Below the pieces are notes generated by a model. The model searched no databases and was not told the origin of the DNA. It was given only the letters and a program-made list of their open reading frames with translations. The position numbers were made by a program, and so were the translations under genes. 64,000 nt of DNA, taken from NCBI GenBank assembly GCA_015075635.1, contig JABTUA010000003.1, forward strand, positions 1,054,001-1,118,000, read 5' to 3'. The DNA is from Polyangiaceae bacterium (GTDB lineage Bacteria > Myxococcota_A > Polyangia > Polyangiales > Polyangiaceae). Positions 19,661 to 28,570 of this stretch are shown here, one piece after another; position 1 is the first letter of the stretch; each line of letters opens with the position of its first letter.

Positions 19661-21034
19661 ATGAAAGTCGCTCCTGCCAAGCTCGCGTGCGCCGTGTTCT
19701 TGACGGCGGTCATCGGCTGCTCGTCTTCCGACGAGGGCTCCGAGCCGACCGTGGTGCGCCCCGACGACTCGGTGGCCGCGGCGGCGCGCGAGAGCTGCCA
19801 GTTCCAGGTCGGCGCGTTGGCGCAGGACACGCTGGGCAAGTCGGAGCCCATCGGCAAGCAGATCCCAATCGATCACATCTTCGTGCTGATGATGGAGAAC
19901 CGCTCCTTCGACCACTACTTCTCCAAGCTCCCCGAGTACGGCGTCACCGACGTGACGGTCGCCGACGAGTCGTTCACGAACCTCGACCAGAACGGCAAGC
20001 CCGTGAGCTGGTTCCACGAGACGAAGTACTGCGTGGAAGATCCTTCGCACGGCTGGAAGGGCACCCACCGCCAGTGGAACGGCGGCAAGAACGACGGGTT
20101 CGTGATCGACAACGAGCCCGACGGCCGGCGGGCGATGGGCTACTTCGACGCCTCCGACCTGCCTTTCTACTACGCGCTCGCCAAGGAGTTCGCCATCGGC
20201 GACCGGAACCACTCGTCGCTGCTCGGCCCCACCTGGCCGAACCGCATGTACCTCTACAGCGGGACCAGCCACGGGTTGACCCAGAACACCCTTCCGACCG
20301 GCGTGACCATCGCGAACGTGTTCGCCGCGCTCGTGGAGAAGCAGGTCGAGTGGAAGGTGTACCGCAGCAATCTGCCGCCCGCGGCCATGTTCATCAAGAC
20401 CTGGCTCGAGAGCATCAAGGGCTGCGGCGATCCGGAAGCGGGACCCTGTCGCCTGGCCGAGTTCGAGGACCTGTTCGGCGATCTCGAGACGGGCAACCTG
20501 CCCCCCGTCACCTTCATCGACCCGGAGTATTCGACCGGCATCGACGAGACCAGCGAGCACCCGCCGGGCAACCCGCACCACGGCCAGAACTTCGTCTGGC
20601 GCGTCGTGGACGCGCTGACCAAGAGCCCGATCTGGAAGCGCAGCGCGCTCTTCATCACCTACGACGAGCACGGCGGCTTCGCCGATCACGTCCCGCCGCC
20701 GCCCGCTTGCCACCCGGGGGACGACGACCCGGCGGATCAGAGCGACGGCACCTTCGACCGCCTGGGCTTCCGCGTCCCGCTGTTCGTGATCTCCCCGTTC
20801 GCGAAGAAGGGCTACGTCTCCCACGTGGTCCGCGACCACACGGCGGTGCTGCGCTTCATCCAGGCCCGGCACGGCATCGGCGCGTTCACCCGGCGGGACG
20901 CAAACTCCGACGCGCTGATGGACCTGTTCGACTTCGACGGCGCCCCCCACGCCACGCCGCCCGCCTTCCCCCAGCCGGTGATCGACCCGGCGAAGGTGGC
21001 CGAGTGCAAGGCGGATTTCCCGGGCGGCGGCTAG
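19661..21034 (+). CDS. Phosphoesterase-family lipoprotein (acid phosphatase / phospholipase C type)
   Basis: A 457-residue lipoprotein (MKVAPAKLACAVFLTAVIGC, lipobox VIGC). The mature protein carries the phosphoesterase family signature HIFVLMMENRSFDHYFSKLP around 71-90, with the metal-binding Glu-Asn pair, and later metal-ligand motifs FITYDEHGGFADHVPPP and VRDHTAVLRFIQ. The family (PF04185) includes bacterial phospholipases C and the acid phosphatase AcpA, which hydrolyse phosphate mono- or diesters outside the cell. The start is 31 bp from the divergent peroxidase start. Without a Tat signal it is likely exported by Sec as a lipoprotein; the substrate is unknown. Confidence 0.9.
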   Translation: MKVAPAKLACAVFLTAVIGCSSSDEGSEPTVVRPDDSVAAAARESCQFQVGALAQDTLGKSEPIGKQIPIDHIFVLMMENRSFDHYFSKLPEYGVTDVTVADESFTNLDQNGKPVSWFHETKYCVEDPSHGWKGTHRQWNGGKNDGFVIDNEPDGRRAMGYFDASDLPFYYALAKEFAIGDRNHSSLLGPTWPNRMYLYSGTSHGLTQNTLPTGVTIANVFAALVEKQVEWKVYRSNLPPAAMFIKTWLESIKGCGDPEAGPCRLAEFEDLFGDLETGNLPPVTFIDPEYSTGIDETSEHPPGNPHHGQNFVWRVVDALTKSPIWKRSALFITYDEHGGFADHVPPPPACHPGDDDPADQSDGTFDRLGFRVPLFVISPFAKKGYVSHVVRDHTAVLRFIQARHGIGAFTRRDANSDALMDLFDFDGAPHATPPAFPQPVIDPAKVAECKADFPGGG

Positions 21035-21039
21035 TCAGC

Positions 21040-22818
21040 TCAATGTGACGCGAACCCGCTGTCGATGAGCTCGCAGCTGCCCTTGGCGAGCCAGGTCGAG
21101 AAGCAGTGGGCTACGGCGGTCTGCGAATACGCCTGCACGATGAGCGCGCCGTGGCGCTGAGCCGCCGGGATCTCGTTCATGGGGTTCTGCACCAAGATAC
21201 GTGTGGCCTTCTCGCCTCCCGGTGCGAAGCTCATGTTGTCGCTGGCCGGCAAGCCGAGCTCGGCCATGCCCGCGACCGGATGCTGCGTGGGTAGCGCCAG
21301 GCCGGCGCCGAACGCGCGCGCCCACTGGTCACTGGAGGGCTCGGGGATGACCGGATCGGCGATGGCCTGCATGAACAGCGCCGGACGCGGTCGCGCCGCG
21401 CGATCTTCGACCCTGAGCGCGTAGGCGAGGGGATCGGCCCCGTCGAGCACGACCTCCGCCAGGCCGAGCAGCGTCTCTTTCTCGGGCGTCGGGCGGTTCA
21501 CGATGTTGGCCACCAGCGCGGCGAACAGCCCCTTCGACACGATCTCCGGGTAGCCGCCGGCGGCGACGAACAGGCCTGCGGCGTTCACGTTCTTGGTGGT
21601 CGCGAACGTCATGCTGCCGGAGATGCCGCCGAGCGAGAGGCCCATGTAGAACCCCTTCGAAGCATCGAGCGCGTCCTTGACGCTCAGCGCCGGCTCGAGC
21701 GCGGCGTTCAGCGCGGCGATGCCGGTGAACACCGCCTGGTGATCGGCGACCGCCTGGCGGAAGTTGTCGCGCGTCTTGGCGAGGTCGGAAAAGTCCACGA
21801 AGTCGAGGTCGCTGCCGCCCGCGCCCCCGGCTCGGTCGCCGTGGTACGGCAGGTCGATGGCCACGAAGGCGAAGCCCGCCTCCGCGAGCGGCTTCGCCAG
21901 CTGGAAGAAGTCGGTCTTGTTCTGGCCGCCGCCGTGCTGGAACAGCACGAACGGGAAGGGCGCGCTGCCCTTGGCCGGCAGCGCCACCACGAAGCCGGGC
22001 TTGGTGACCCCGGTGGCGATCGGCACGCCGTCGGCTCCGCGCTGGATCACGCCTGCGGCGTCGGCGTACGCCGGCAGCTCCAGCAGCCCGCTGGCTGCGG
22101 TAGGTGCCAAGGATGGCGCGACGTCGGCGGGCGGCGCCGCGGACCCGAAGCTCGCCAGCGGGCGCGCCTCGACCTTGGCCACCTTCAGCACCGGCGTGGC
22201 GGCGACCTGCTCGTACAAGTGGAGCAAGTCTTCGGCGGTGGTCGCGACGCGGAAGGGCAGCGCCAGCGCTGCGTCGGTGCCCGAGGGGAGCGACTGCTTC
22301 GCGGCGGCGTAGGCCGCGGTCGAGCCGCAAGCGGGCAGCGCGCGCGCGCCGGAGACGGCGCTTTCGCCGACCACCAGCACGACGTCGCTCACCCCGGGCG
22401 GGACCGGATCGCGCGGCTGCACCACGAGCGTCAGGCCGTCCTCCGACAACGTCGTGGAGAACGGCGTGCCGAGGTCCGCCGGCGCTTCGCCGGGCTTGGC
22501 GCCGAAGAACCAGAGCTGGCTCGCGTCCACGCTGGAGGCCGCGGCGTCGAGCGGCAAGACTAGCGTTGGCCGCGCCGGCCAGCCGTCCACCAGCTCGAGC
22601 TGCTCGGCCCATTTCGGCTTCACCTCCGCCACCATCCCCAGCGCGAAGTCGCCGGCGGGAGGCGAGAGCTTCTCGCCCTTCTGCCAGGCCGGTGTCGGGA
22701 ACGCCAACACCTTCGAGGCGTCGGCGCAGGCTCCTTCGCCGGGCGTCGCGTCGTCGGAGCCGCCGCAGCCCAACACGGGCAGCGCCAGCACGAGGGTCCA
22801 GGTTCGAGATGGAAGCAT
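21040..22818 (-). CDS. Lipase-like alpha/beta hydrolase lipoprotein
   Basis: 592 residues from ATG 22818, with signal MLPSRTWTLVLALPVLGC (lipobox VLGC); an upstream ATG at 22836 adds six residues without benefit. The N-terminal ~200 residues are a beta-rich region with an Ig-like feel (DGLTLVVQPRDPVPPGVSDVVLVV), as in large extracellular lipases of the VolA/virulence-factor-lipase type. The catalytic half has FPFVLFQHGGGQNK, AIDLPYHGDR and nucleophile GLSLGG (Ser ~392); an Asp (AIADPVIPE) and a C-terminal His (HCFSTWL or a preceding one) could complete the triad. It converges on the phosphoesterase gene with 5 bp between, so both may act on extracellular lipid. Confidence 0.85.
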   Translation of the reverse strand: MLPSRTWTLVLALPVLGCGGSDDATPGEGACADASKVLAFPTPAWQKGEKLSPPAGDFALGMVAEVKPKWAEQLELVDGWPARPTLVLPLDAAASSVDASQLWFFGAKPGEAPADLGTPFSTTLSEDGLTLVVQPRDPVPPGVSDVVLVVGESAVSGARALPACGSTAAYAAAKQSLPSGTDAALALPFRVATTAEDLLHLYEQVAATPVLKVAKVEARPLASFGSAAPPADVAPSLAPTAASGLLELPAYADAAGVIQRGADGVPIATGVTKPGFVVALPAKGSAPFPFVLFQHGGGQNKTDFFQLAKPLAEAGFAFVAIDLPYHGDRAGGAGGSDLDFVDFSDLAKTRDNFRQAVADHQAVFTGIAALNAALEPALSVKDALDASKGFYMGLSLGGISGSMTFATTKNVNAAGLFVAAGGYPEIVSKGLFAALVANIVNRPTPEKETLLGLAEVVLDGADPLAYALRVEDRAARPRPALFMQAIADPVIPEPSSDQWARAFGAGLALPTQHPVAGMAELGLPASDNMSFAPGGEKATRILVQNPMNEIPAAQRHGALIVQAYSQTAVAHCFSTWLAKGSCELIDSGFASH

Positions 22819-22895
22819 GGCGCGAGCGTGCAGCAAGCCGGGCTCGGGAGCCAGGGACTTGCAGCGCCGTGCGAAAACCGAGAGCCTTGGCGCCG

Positions 22896-23603
22896 ATGTC
22901 GGAGCAGGCGGAGGTCGAAGCGGAGGCGCCGCTCGAAGAGCCCGCGCCGGCGCCCATCACCACGCCCGAGCCCGACCCCGTGACGCCAGCGAGCGCGGAT
23001 CCGCCGATCGCGCCGTTCTTGAGCGGAGCAGAGCTCGTGCGCCGACTCGCGGCTGCCAAGGACGAGGGCGTGATCGAAGAGGTCTGTAGCCGAGCGGAGA
23101 AGCAGCTGGCCGCCGAGGACGCCCACGCGGCGAAGCTCGACGCCAGGGCCACGGCGTTGTTCGCGGCCGCGGGTTTCTCGATGACCGTCGCCTTTTCCTT
23201 CGGTGGGTGGGCGCTCCTGGACAACGCTCGGAAGGTCCCCAGCGGGCAGCTCATCGCCGTGGCGTTCGTGTTCGTGCTCGCCCTGGGCGTGGCGACGAGC
23301 GCGTTCGCGCTGCGCGCGCTGCTCCTGACCTTCGGCCAGAAGTTCCCGGACGAGCGCGACATCTTTCGTCCCGAAGCGCTGGCCAAGACCAAGATCCAGT
23401 ACAAAAGGTACATCGCCGTTCACCTGTGGCTCGTCTGGCAGGACCGCTTCGAGCGCAACGAGCGCCGGGCCGGCTTGATCAGGACCGGGCAGTTCCTGTT
23501 CGTGGGCTTTTTGGCTGCGATCTTCCTGTTGTCGATCCTGACCACGACCAGCGCGATCTCACGGAGCCCGGACCCGGCACCTCAGAAGAGCGGAAACCCC
23601 TGA
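22896..23603 (+). CDS. Three-helix inner-membrane protein, function unknown
   Basis: 235 residues starting MSEQAEVEAEAPLEEP. The N-terminal ~50 residues are acidic and Pro-rich, then a soluble helix (AELVRRLAAAKDEGVIEEVC), followed by two long hydrophobic helices (TALFAAAGFSMTVAFSFGGW and the LIAVAFVFVLALGVATSAFA region). A charged ~70-residue segment follows and a final helix (TGQFLFVGFLAAIFLLSILT) closes the protein. This topology is typical of small signal-linked or stress membrane proteins, but no family can be named. The Lys-rich peptide gene starts 5 bp after the stop, so both are one unit. It is divergent from the lipase-like gene. Confidence 0.8.
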   Translation: MSEQAEVEAEAPLEEPAPAPITTPEPDPVTPASADPPIAPFLSGAELVRRLAAAKDEGVIEEVCSRAEKQLAAEDAHAAKLDARATALFAAAGFSMTVAFSFGGWALLDNARKVPSGQLIAVAFVFVLALGVATSAFALRALLLTFGQKFPDERDIFRPEALAKTKIQYKRYIAVHLWLVWQDRFERNERRAGLIRTGQFLFVGFLAAIFLLSILTTTSAISRSPDPAPQKSGNP

Positions 23604-23608
23604 CCCAG

Positions 23609-23779
23609 ATGGCAGACGACAAGCCCCAGGACGAAGAAGAAGAGCTCGTGCCCTCGCCGGGCCGGCCGCGCTACGGCAAGGCCCCGCGCAAGAAGGCGGC
23701 TCGCCGCAAGAAGGTGGCCAAGAAGAGCGCGCCGAAGCGGCAGAAGAAGAAGGCGAAGAAGAAGTCGCGCGCCCGCTGA
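23609..23779 (+). CDS. Short Lys/Arg-rich histone-H1-like protein
   Basis: 56 residues from ATG 23609. The first ~15 residues are acidic (MADDKPQDEEEELVP) and the rest is almost entirely Lys/Arg with Ala (KKAARRKKVAKKSAPKRQKK), as in bacterial histone-H1-like chromatin proteins and in the tails of myxobacterial DNA-binding proteins. Binding to DNA or RNA is inferred from charge only. It follows the three-helix membrane protein by 5 bp and converges on hypE. The reading frame is continuous with high third-position GC, and the alternating Lys-Ala pattern is not what random GC-rich sequence gives. Confidence 0.65.
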   Translation: MADDKPQDEEEELVPSPGRPRYGKAPRKKAARRKKVAKKSAPKRQKKKAKKKSRAR

Positions 23780-23784
23780 CGCGC

Positions 23785-24837
23785 TCAGCAGATCCGCGGC
23801 AGCTGCTCGCCCGAGAGCTCGGTCAAGACCCGGGTGCCGCCGACAGCGGAGCGCAGGCACACGAAGCCTGGTCGCTCCGCGCTGACGTGACCGATGCTCG
23901 AGGCGCGGGCGCCCCGCGGGTGGCTGCGCAGGGCGGCCAGCGCGGCGGCGTGCTCGTCCTCGGGCACGACGGCCACCAGCTTGCCTTCGTTGGCCAGGTG
24001 CAGCGGGTCGAAGCCCAGGAGCTCGCAGGTGGCGTTCACCTCCGGGTGGATCGGGAGCTGGCTCTCGTCCAGCGTGAAGCCGACCCGCGAGGCCCGCGCG
24101 ATCTCGTGCAAGACGCCGGTGAGCCCGCCGCGCGTCGGATCGCGGAGCACGCGCGTCCCCGGCGCGGCGGAGAGCAGGCGCTCCGCCAGATCCCCGAGCG
24201 GCGCACAGTCGCTGACCACGCTGGTCTCGATGCCGCTGCGCTGGCTCATCACCGCGATGCCGTGATCGCCGAGCGTGCCGCTGACCAGCACCCGATCGCC
24301 GGGTCGCGCCCCGGACACGCTGATGGCGCGTCCCTCCGGCACGAACCCCACGCCGGTCGTGACGATGAACACGCCGTCGCCGCTGCCGCGCTCGACCACC
24401 TTGGTGTCGCCGGCCACCAGCGCCACGCCCGCCTCGCGCGCCGTGTCCCGCATCGATGCGACCAACCGCGCGAGCTCGGCCAGCGCCAGGCCTTCCTCCA
24501 GGATGAAGGCCGCGGAGATGTAGGCCGGACGCGCCCCGACGCAGGCCAGATCGTTGACCGTGCCGGCGACGGCGAGGCGACCCAGATCGCCCCCGGGGAA
24601 GAAGCGCGGCTTGACCACGAAGGCGTCGGTGGTGAGCGCGATGCGCCCGGGCTCCGCGCCCAGCACGGCGGAGTCTTCCAGCGCGCCGAGCACCGGGCTG
24701 TCGAAGGCCGGCAGGAACACCTGGCGCAGCAGCTCCGCGGCCAGCGTGCCGCCGCCGCCGTGCCCGATCACGACCCGATCGTAGTCGCGGAAGGGCAGGG
24801 GACAGGCGCCCAGCTCGTCGTCGTCCGGCGCGCTCAT
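23785..24837 (-). CDS. hypE: Hydrogenase maturation protein HypE
   Basis: HypE receives the carbamoyl group from HypF on its C-terminal Cys and dehydrates it to the cyano ligand of the NiFe hydrogenase active site. The 350-residue protein has the PurM-type ATP-binding fold with HGGGGTLAAELLRQVFLP at ~25-42, GDTKVV, the PTRGGLTGVLHEIA motif, and the essential C-terminal PRIC, so all key features are present. The start ATG overlaps the hypD stop as ATGA. It is the last gene of a minus-strand hypF-hypC-hypD-hypE run. Confidence 0.97.
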   Translation of the reverse strand: MSAPDDDELGACPLPFRDYDRVVIGHGGGGTLAAELLRQVFLPAFDSPVLGALEDSAVLGAEPGRIALTTDAFVVKPRFFPGGDLGRLAVAGTVNDLACVGARPAYISAAFILEEGLALAELARLVASMRDTAREAGVALVAGDTKVVERGSGDGVFIVTTGVGFVPEGRAISVSGARPGDRVLVSGTLGDHGIAVMSQRSGIETSVVSDCAPLGDLAERLLSAAPGTRVLRDPTRGGLTGVLHEIARASRVGFTLDESQLPIHPEVNATCELLGFDPLHLANEGKLVAVVPEDEHAAALAALRSHPRGARASSIGHVSAERPGFVCLRSAVGGTRVLTELSGEQLPRIC

Positions 24838-25937
24838 TCGGCGACTCGCGGGAGGTGGCGCCCGTAGGCGTAGTAGGCGGCGCAGGCGCCCTCCGACGAC
24901 ACCATGGTCGCGCCGAGCGGATGCTCGGGCGTACACGCGCGGCCGAAGGCCGGACAGTCCAGCGGTTTCTTCAAGCCGCACAGGACCTGTCCACTGAAAC
25001 ACTCCGGCGACTCCGCGGTCTCGATGGCCGTAACCGAGAGCTCCCGCTCCGCGTCGTAGCGCCGGTACTCCGGCGAGAGCTCGAGCCCGCTCTGGGGGAT
25101 CTTGCCGATGCCGCGCCACTTGCGGTCGCAGGTCACGAACACCTGGGCCAGGAGCTCGCGGGCCTTGGCGTTGCCGCCGCGGGTCACGGCCCTCCGGTAC
25201 TGGATCTCCACCTCGGAGCGCCCGCTCTCGAGCTGCTCCACCGTCGCCAAGAGGCCCTCCAGCAAATCGACCGGCTCGAACCCCGTGATCACGATCGGCA
25301 CGCGGTGGCGCTCGGCGATGGGCTCGTACTCCCCGGTGCCCATCACCGTGCAGACGTGCCCCGGCCCCAGGAAGGCCTGCACGCGGTTGTCCTCTGTCGC
25401 CAGGATGGCGGTCAGCGCCGGCGGGACCCTCACGTGGGACACCAGCGCGAAGAAGTTGTCGAGGCCGCGCCGCTTGGCGGTGAGCAGCGCCTGCGCGTTG
25501 GCCGGGGCGGTGGTCTCGAAGCCGATGGCGAAGAACACCACGCGGCGCCCGGGGTTCTCGGCGGCGATGCTCAGCGCGTCCAGCGGCGAGAGCACCACGC
25601 GCACGTCCGCGCCGCGCGCCTTGTGCGCGAGCAGATCGCCCCGCGACCCGGGCACGCGCAGCATGTCGCCGTAGGAGCAGAACACCACGTCGGGCTCGGC
25701 GGCGATGGCGTGCGCGCGGTCGATGGTCTCGAGCGGGGTCACGCACACCGGGCAGCCAGGGCCGTGCACGAGCTCGAGCTCCGGGGGCAAGAGCTGGTCC
25801 ACGCCGTAGCGGACGATGGAGTGCGTCTGCCCGCCGCACACCTCCATCACCACCCAGGGTCGGGTCACGCGCCGGCGGAGGGCGCGGGCCAGCGTCTCCA
25901 CCGCCTCGCGCTGCCGGTATTCGGCCAGGTACTTCAC
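24834..25937 (-). CDS. hypD: Hydrogenase maturation protein HypD
   Basis: HypD is the iron-sulfur scaffold on which the Fe(CN)2CO group is assembled with HypC. The 367-residue protein shows the conserved motifs MEVCGGQTHSI, GPGCPVCVTP, IGFETTAPA, GFEPVDLL and a C-terminal Cys set (ECFSGQVLCGLKKPLDCPAF) that binds the 4Fe-4S cluster. It begins at GTG 25937, overlapping the hypC stop as GTGA, which fixes the start; it ends overlapping the hypE start. Full length for the family, with no missing motif. Confidence 0.97.
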   Translation of the reverse strand: MKYLAEYRQREAVETLARALRRRVTRPWVVMEVCGGQTHSIVRYGVDQLLPPELELVHGPGCPVCVTPLETIDRAHAIAAEPDVVFCSYGDMLRVPGSRGDLLAHKARGADVRVVLSPLDALSIAAENPGRRVVFFAIGFETTAPANAQALLTAKRRGLDNFFALVSHVRVPPALTAILATEDNRVQAFLGPGHVCTVMGTGEYEPIAERHRVPIVITGFEPVDLLEGLLATVEQLESGRSEVEIQYRRAVTRGGNAKARELLAQVFVTCDRKWRGIGKIPQSGLELSPEYRRYDAERELSVTAIETAESPECFSGQVLCGLKKPLDCPAFGRACTPEHPLGATMVSSEGACAAYYAYGRHLPRVAE

Positions 25938-26179
25938 TCGCCGCGCTCCGAGGCCGCGTCGAGCTCGCGCAGGAGCTCGAAGGTCCGCGCTGCCTCCGCC
26001 TCCGAGATGCGCGTCAGCGCGAAGCCGACGTGGACCAGCACCCAATCCCCGGGCTTCGCGTCCGGCACGTGGGCCAAGCACACGTTCTGCTTCACGCCGC
26101 CGAACTCGACGCGCCCCATCAAGAGGTCGGCGTCGGAGTCGTCCACCGCCACCACGCGTCCAGGAACGCCTAGGCACAT
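25934..26179 (-). CDS. hypC: Hydrogenase maturation chaperone HypC/HybG
   Basis: An 81-residue chaperone with the diagnostic N-terminus MCLGVPGRV: the Cys after the initiator Met binds the iron group and the hydrogenase large subunit. The rest (GWVLVHVGFALTRISE-like region, here GDWVLVHVGFAL) matches the beta-barrel fold of the family. The start lies inside the 3' end of hypF (10-bp overlap), and its stop overlaps hypD, so translation of the run is likely coupled. It carries an acidic C-terminal helix (LLRELDAASERGE). Confidence 0.96.
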   Translation of the reverse strand: MCLGVPGRVVAVDDSDADLLMGRVEFGGVKQNVCLAHVPDAKPGDWVLVHVGFALTRISEAEAARTFELLRELDAASERGE

Positions 26180-28425
26180 GCCGCGTCTCCTCGCGCATCG
26201 CGGGCCGCCAGCGCGTGGAGCTGCCCCAAGGCGAGGCCGCCGTCGTTGGGCGGCACCTGGCGGTGGCAGCGCGGCGCGAGGCCGCGCGCGGGCAGCCGGC
26301 GCAGCAGGGACTCGGTCAGCACGCGGTTCACGAACACGCCTCCCGATAGCACGACCTGGGCCGTGCCGTGCTCGCGGGCCAACGCCTCGCACGTGCGCGC
26401 AGTTGCTTCGGCCAGCGACTCGTGGAATCGCCGGGCCAAGAGCGAGGCCGGCGCGCTCTGCTCCGCCAGCGCTCGGAACATCGGGGCTGGATCCAGGAGC
26501 CAGGGCGTCCGGCTCGTGTCCACGGTGAGCTCGTACAGCACGCCGTCGTCCTCGACGCTGCTGGCCAGAGCTTCCAGGCCCATCGCCGCCTGGCCCTCGA
26601 AGCCCTGACGCTGCACTCCGCCCGCCAGCGCCGCCACCGCGTCGAACAGGCGTCCCACGCTCGACGTCACAGGGCAGTGTACGTTCCGCCGCAGGAGCTC
26701 CGTGACCGCCCGCCGCGCCGAGGCTTCGACGCCCGCGAGCGCCGGCACGTCCTCCGGGTCCACGCCGGCGTGGAGCAGGTGAGCCACGCCCATGCGCCAG
26801 GGCTCGCGGGCGGCACGGTCACCGCCCGGCATCCCCACCGGGGTCAGGTGCGCGGCGCGCCGGCTCGCGCACGCGTCGCCGACGAGAAACTCACCGCCCC
26901 ACGCCGCGCCGTCGTGCCCGAGGCCCACGCCGTCGAAGGTGACACCGATGGCCGGACCCGTGACCTCGGCGTCGCACAGCGCGCTGGCGAAGTGCGCGTG
27001 GTGATGCTGCACGGCCACGAGCTCGGCGCCCGTCTCTTCCGCGAAGCGCATGGCCCACTGCGTCGAGACGTAGTCCGGGTGCAGATCGCACACCACGCGC
27101 TCTGGGATCACGCCGAACAGGCGGCGGTACAGCGTCAGCATGCGCTCGAAGTCGTCCTGCGCCGCGGGGTCGTCCAGATCGCCGATGTGCGCGCTCGGCA
27201 GCGCCAGCTCGCCGATGCCCAGCGCGAAGACGTTCTTGAGCTGACCGCCCACCGCCAGCGTGGGCCGCGCCAGCGGCAGCGGAAGACGCACGGCGCGGGG
27301 CGCGTAGCCGCGTGCCCGGCGCAAGAACAGCGGAGCGCCGGCGACGACGCGCAGCACGGAGTCGTCCACCCGGACGGCGATCGGGCGATCGTGGGCCAAG
27401 AAGAGATCGGCGATCGCCGACAGGCGCGCCCGCGCGTCTCCGTCCTCCGTGGCCATCGGCTCCTCGGAGCGGTTTCCGCTGGTCATCACCAGCGGGATGC
27501 CGCCCACCGCCCGCATCAACAGGTCATGGAGCGGCGTGTACGGCAAGAGCACGCCCAGCTCCGCCAGCCCCGGCGCGACCAGGCTCGAGACACTGCTGTC
27601 CGGTCGCCGCCGGCAGAGCACGATGGGTCGCTCCCGGGACTCCAAGAGCGCGCGCTCCTTGGGGTCGAGCGAGAGCTCCCGCTCGGCGCTGGCCGCGTCC
27701 GCCAGCATCACGGCGAAGGGCTTGTCGTCTCGGAGCTTGCGCTCCCGGAGGCGCGCCACCGCGGCGTCGCTCCGCGCGTCGCAGGCGAGCTGGTAGCCGC
27801 CCAGGCTCTTGAGCGCGACGACTCCCCCGCCCAGCAGGCACGCCGCCACCTCCTGGAGCGGCCGCTCCAGCTTCGGGCCGCAGTCGGCGCAGGCGATGGG
27901 CTCGGCGTGAAAGCGCCGGTCGTTCGGGTCTTCGTACTCGTGCCGGCAGCGCTCGCACATCGGGAAGGCCGCCAGCGTCGTCTGCGCGCGGTCGTAGGGC
28001 GAGCCGGTGATGACCGACAGGCGCGGCCCGCAGCGCGTGCAGTTCGTGAACGCATAGCCGAAGCGGCGCCCGGTCGGATCCCGGATCTCCCTCAGGCAGT
28101 CCTCGCAGGTGGCCACGTCGGGCGCCATCAGCACCACGTCCGCGGTGCGCGAGTCACTCTCGCGGATGACGAAGCCGCCTTCCCCCGTGGTCGGGAGCGG
28201 CCGGATCTCGACGGCGCTCACCTGCGCCAGGACCGGTGCCCGCGCCGTCAGCGCAGCAGCGAAAGCGTCGAGCGCCGGCTCCGCCCCCTCCACCTCGATG
28301 CGCACCCTCGCGCCGGCGTTCGAGACGAAGCCGGCGAGCCCGAGCTCGGAGGCCAGCGCGTGCACGAAGGGACGAAAGCCGACGCCTTGGACGACACCGC
28401 TCACCTCGACGGCCCAGCGTGGCAT
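26170..28425 (-). CDS. hypF: Carbamoyltransferase HypF
   Basis: HypF makes the thiocarboxamide on HypE from carbamoyl phosphate and ATP. Domains in order over 751 residues: acylphosphatase-like (~1-90, GVVQGVGFRPFV), two CxxC zinc-finger pairs (CEDC, CTRC, CERC, CADC, ~107-180), a YrdC-like nucleotide-binding domain (~190-370, including VMTSGNRSEEPM), and a Kae1-like transferase domain (VQHHHAHFASAL with its metal His, and SGGVFVNRVLTE). Length and order are normal. It is the first hyp gene of the run; a frameshifted small ORF ends 21 bp upstream. No hypA, hypB or hydrogenase subunit lies in the window. Confidence 0.97.
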   Translation of the reverse strand: MPRWAVEVSGVVQGVGFRPFVHALASELGLAGFVSNAGARVRIEVEGAEPALDAFAAALTARAPVLAQVSAVEIRPLPTTGEGGFVIRESDSRTADVVLMAPDVATCEDCLREIRDPTGRRFGYAFTNCTRCGPRLSVITGSPYDRAQTTLAAFPMCERCRHEYEDPNDRRFHAEPIACADCGPKLERPLQEVAACLLGGGVVALKSLGGYQLACDARSDAAVARLRERKLRDDKPFAVMLADAASAERELSLDPKERALLESRERPIVLCRRRPDSSVSSLVAPGLAELGVLLPYTPLHDLLMRAVGGIPLVMTSGNRSEEPMATEDGDARARLSAIADLFLAHDRPIAVRVDDSVLRVVAGAPLFLRRARGYAPRAVRLPLPLARPTLAVGGQLKNVFALGIGELALPSAHIGDLDDPAAQDDFERMLTLYRRLFGVIPERVVCDLHPDYVSTQWAMRFAEETGAELVAVQHHHAHFASALCDAEVTGPAIGVTFDGVGLGHDGAAWGGEFLVGDACASRRAAHLTPVGMPGGDRAAREPWRMGVAHLLHAGVDPEDVPALAGVEASARRAVTELLRRNVHCPVTSSVGRLFDAVAALAGGVQRQGFEGQAAMGLEALASSVEDDGVLYELTVDTSRTPWLLDPAPMFRALAEQSAPASLLARRFHESLAEATARTCEALAREHGTAQVVLSGGVFVNRVLTESLLRRLPARGLAPRCHRQVPPNDGGLALGQLHALAARDARGDAACA

Positions 28426-28446
28426 GGCGCCACGATAGCGTGCCGC

Positions 28447-28570
28447 TCAGTCGCTCACGATGTTCTTGAAGCGGCGCAGGTACTCGACGAAACGCGGGCT
28501 CACGTCCCGCACGGTCAGCTCGGCCGGCGAGAGGGGGGGCGAAGAGGTCGGCCAATCGCGCGGTGCTCAC
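28447..28570 (-). pseudogene. Frameshifted small ORF (about 40 codons) between a Cys-rich gene and hypF
   Basis: A GTG at 28570 overlaps the stop of the upstream Cys-rich gene as GTGA and begins VSTARLADLFAP. The frame is broken at a run of seven C (seven G at 28533-28539 on the plus strand); with one base fewer it continues LSPAELTVRDV and ends FVEYLRRFKNIVSD at a TGA at 28447. The two halves fit one plausible 40-residue protein of unknown function. The break could be a sequencing error, a mutation or slippage-based switching. Position just before hypF suggests it belongs to that transcript. Confidence 0.45.
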
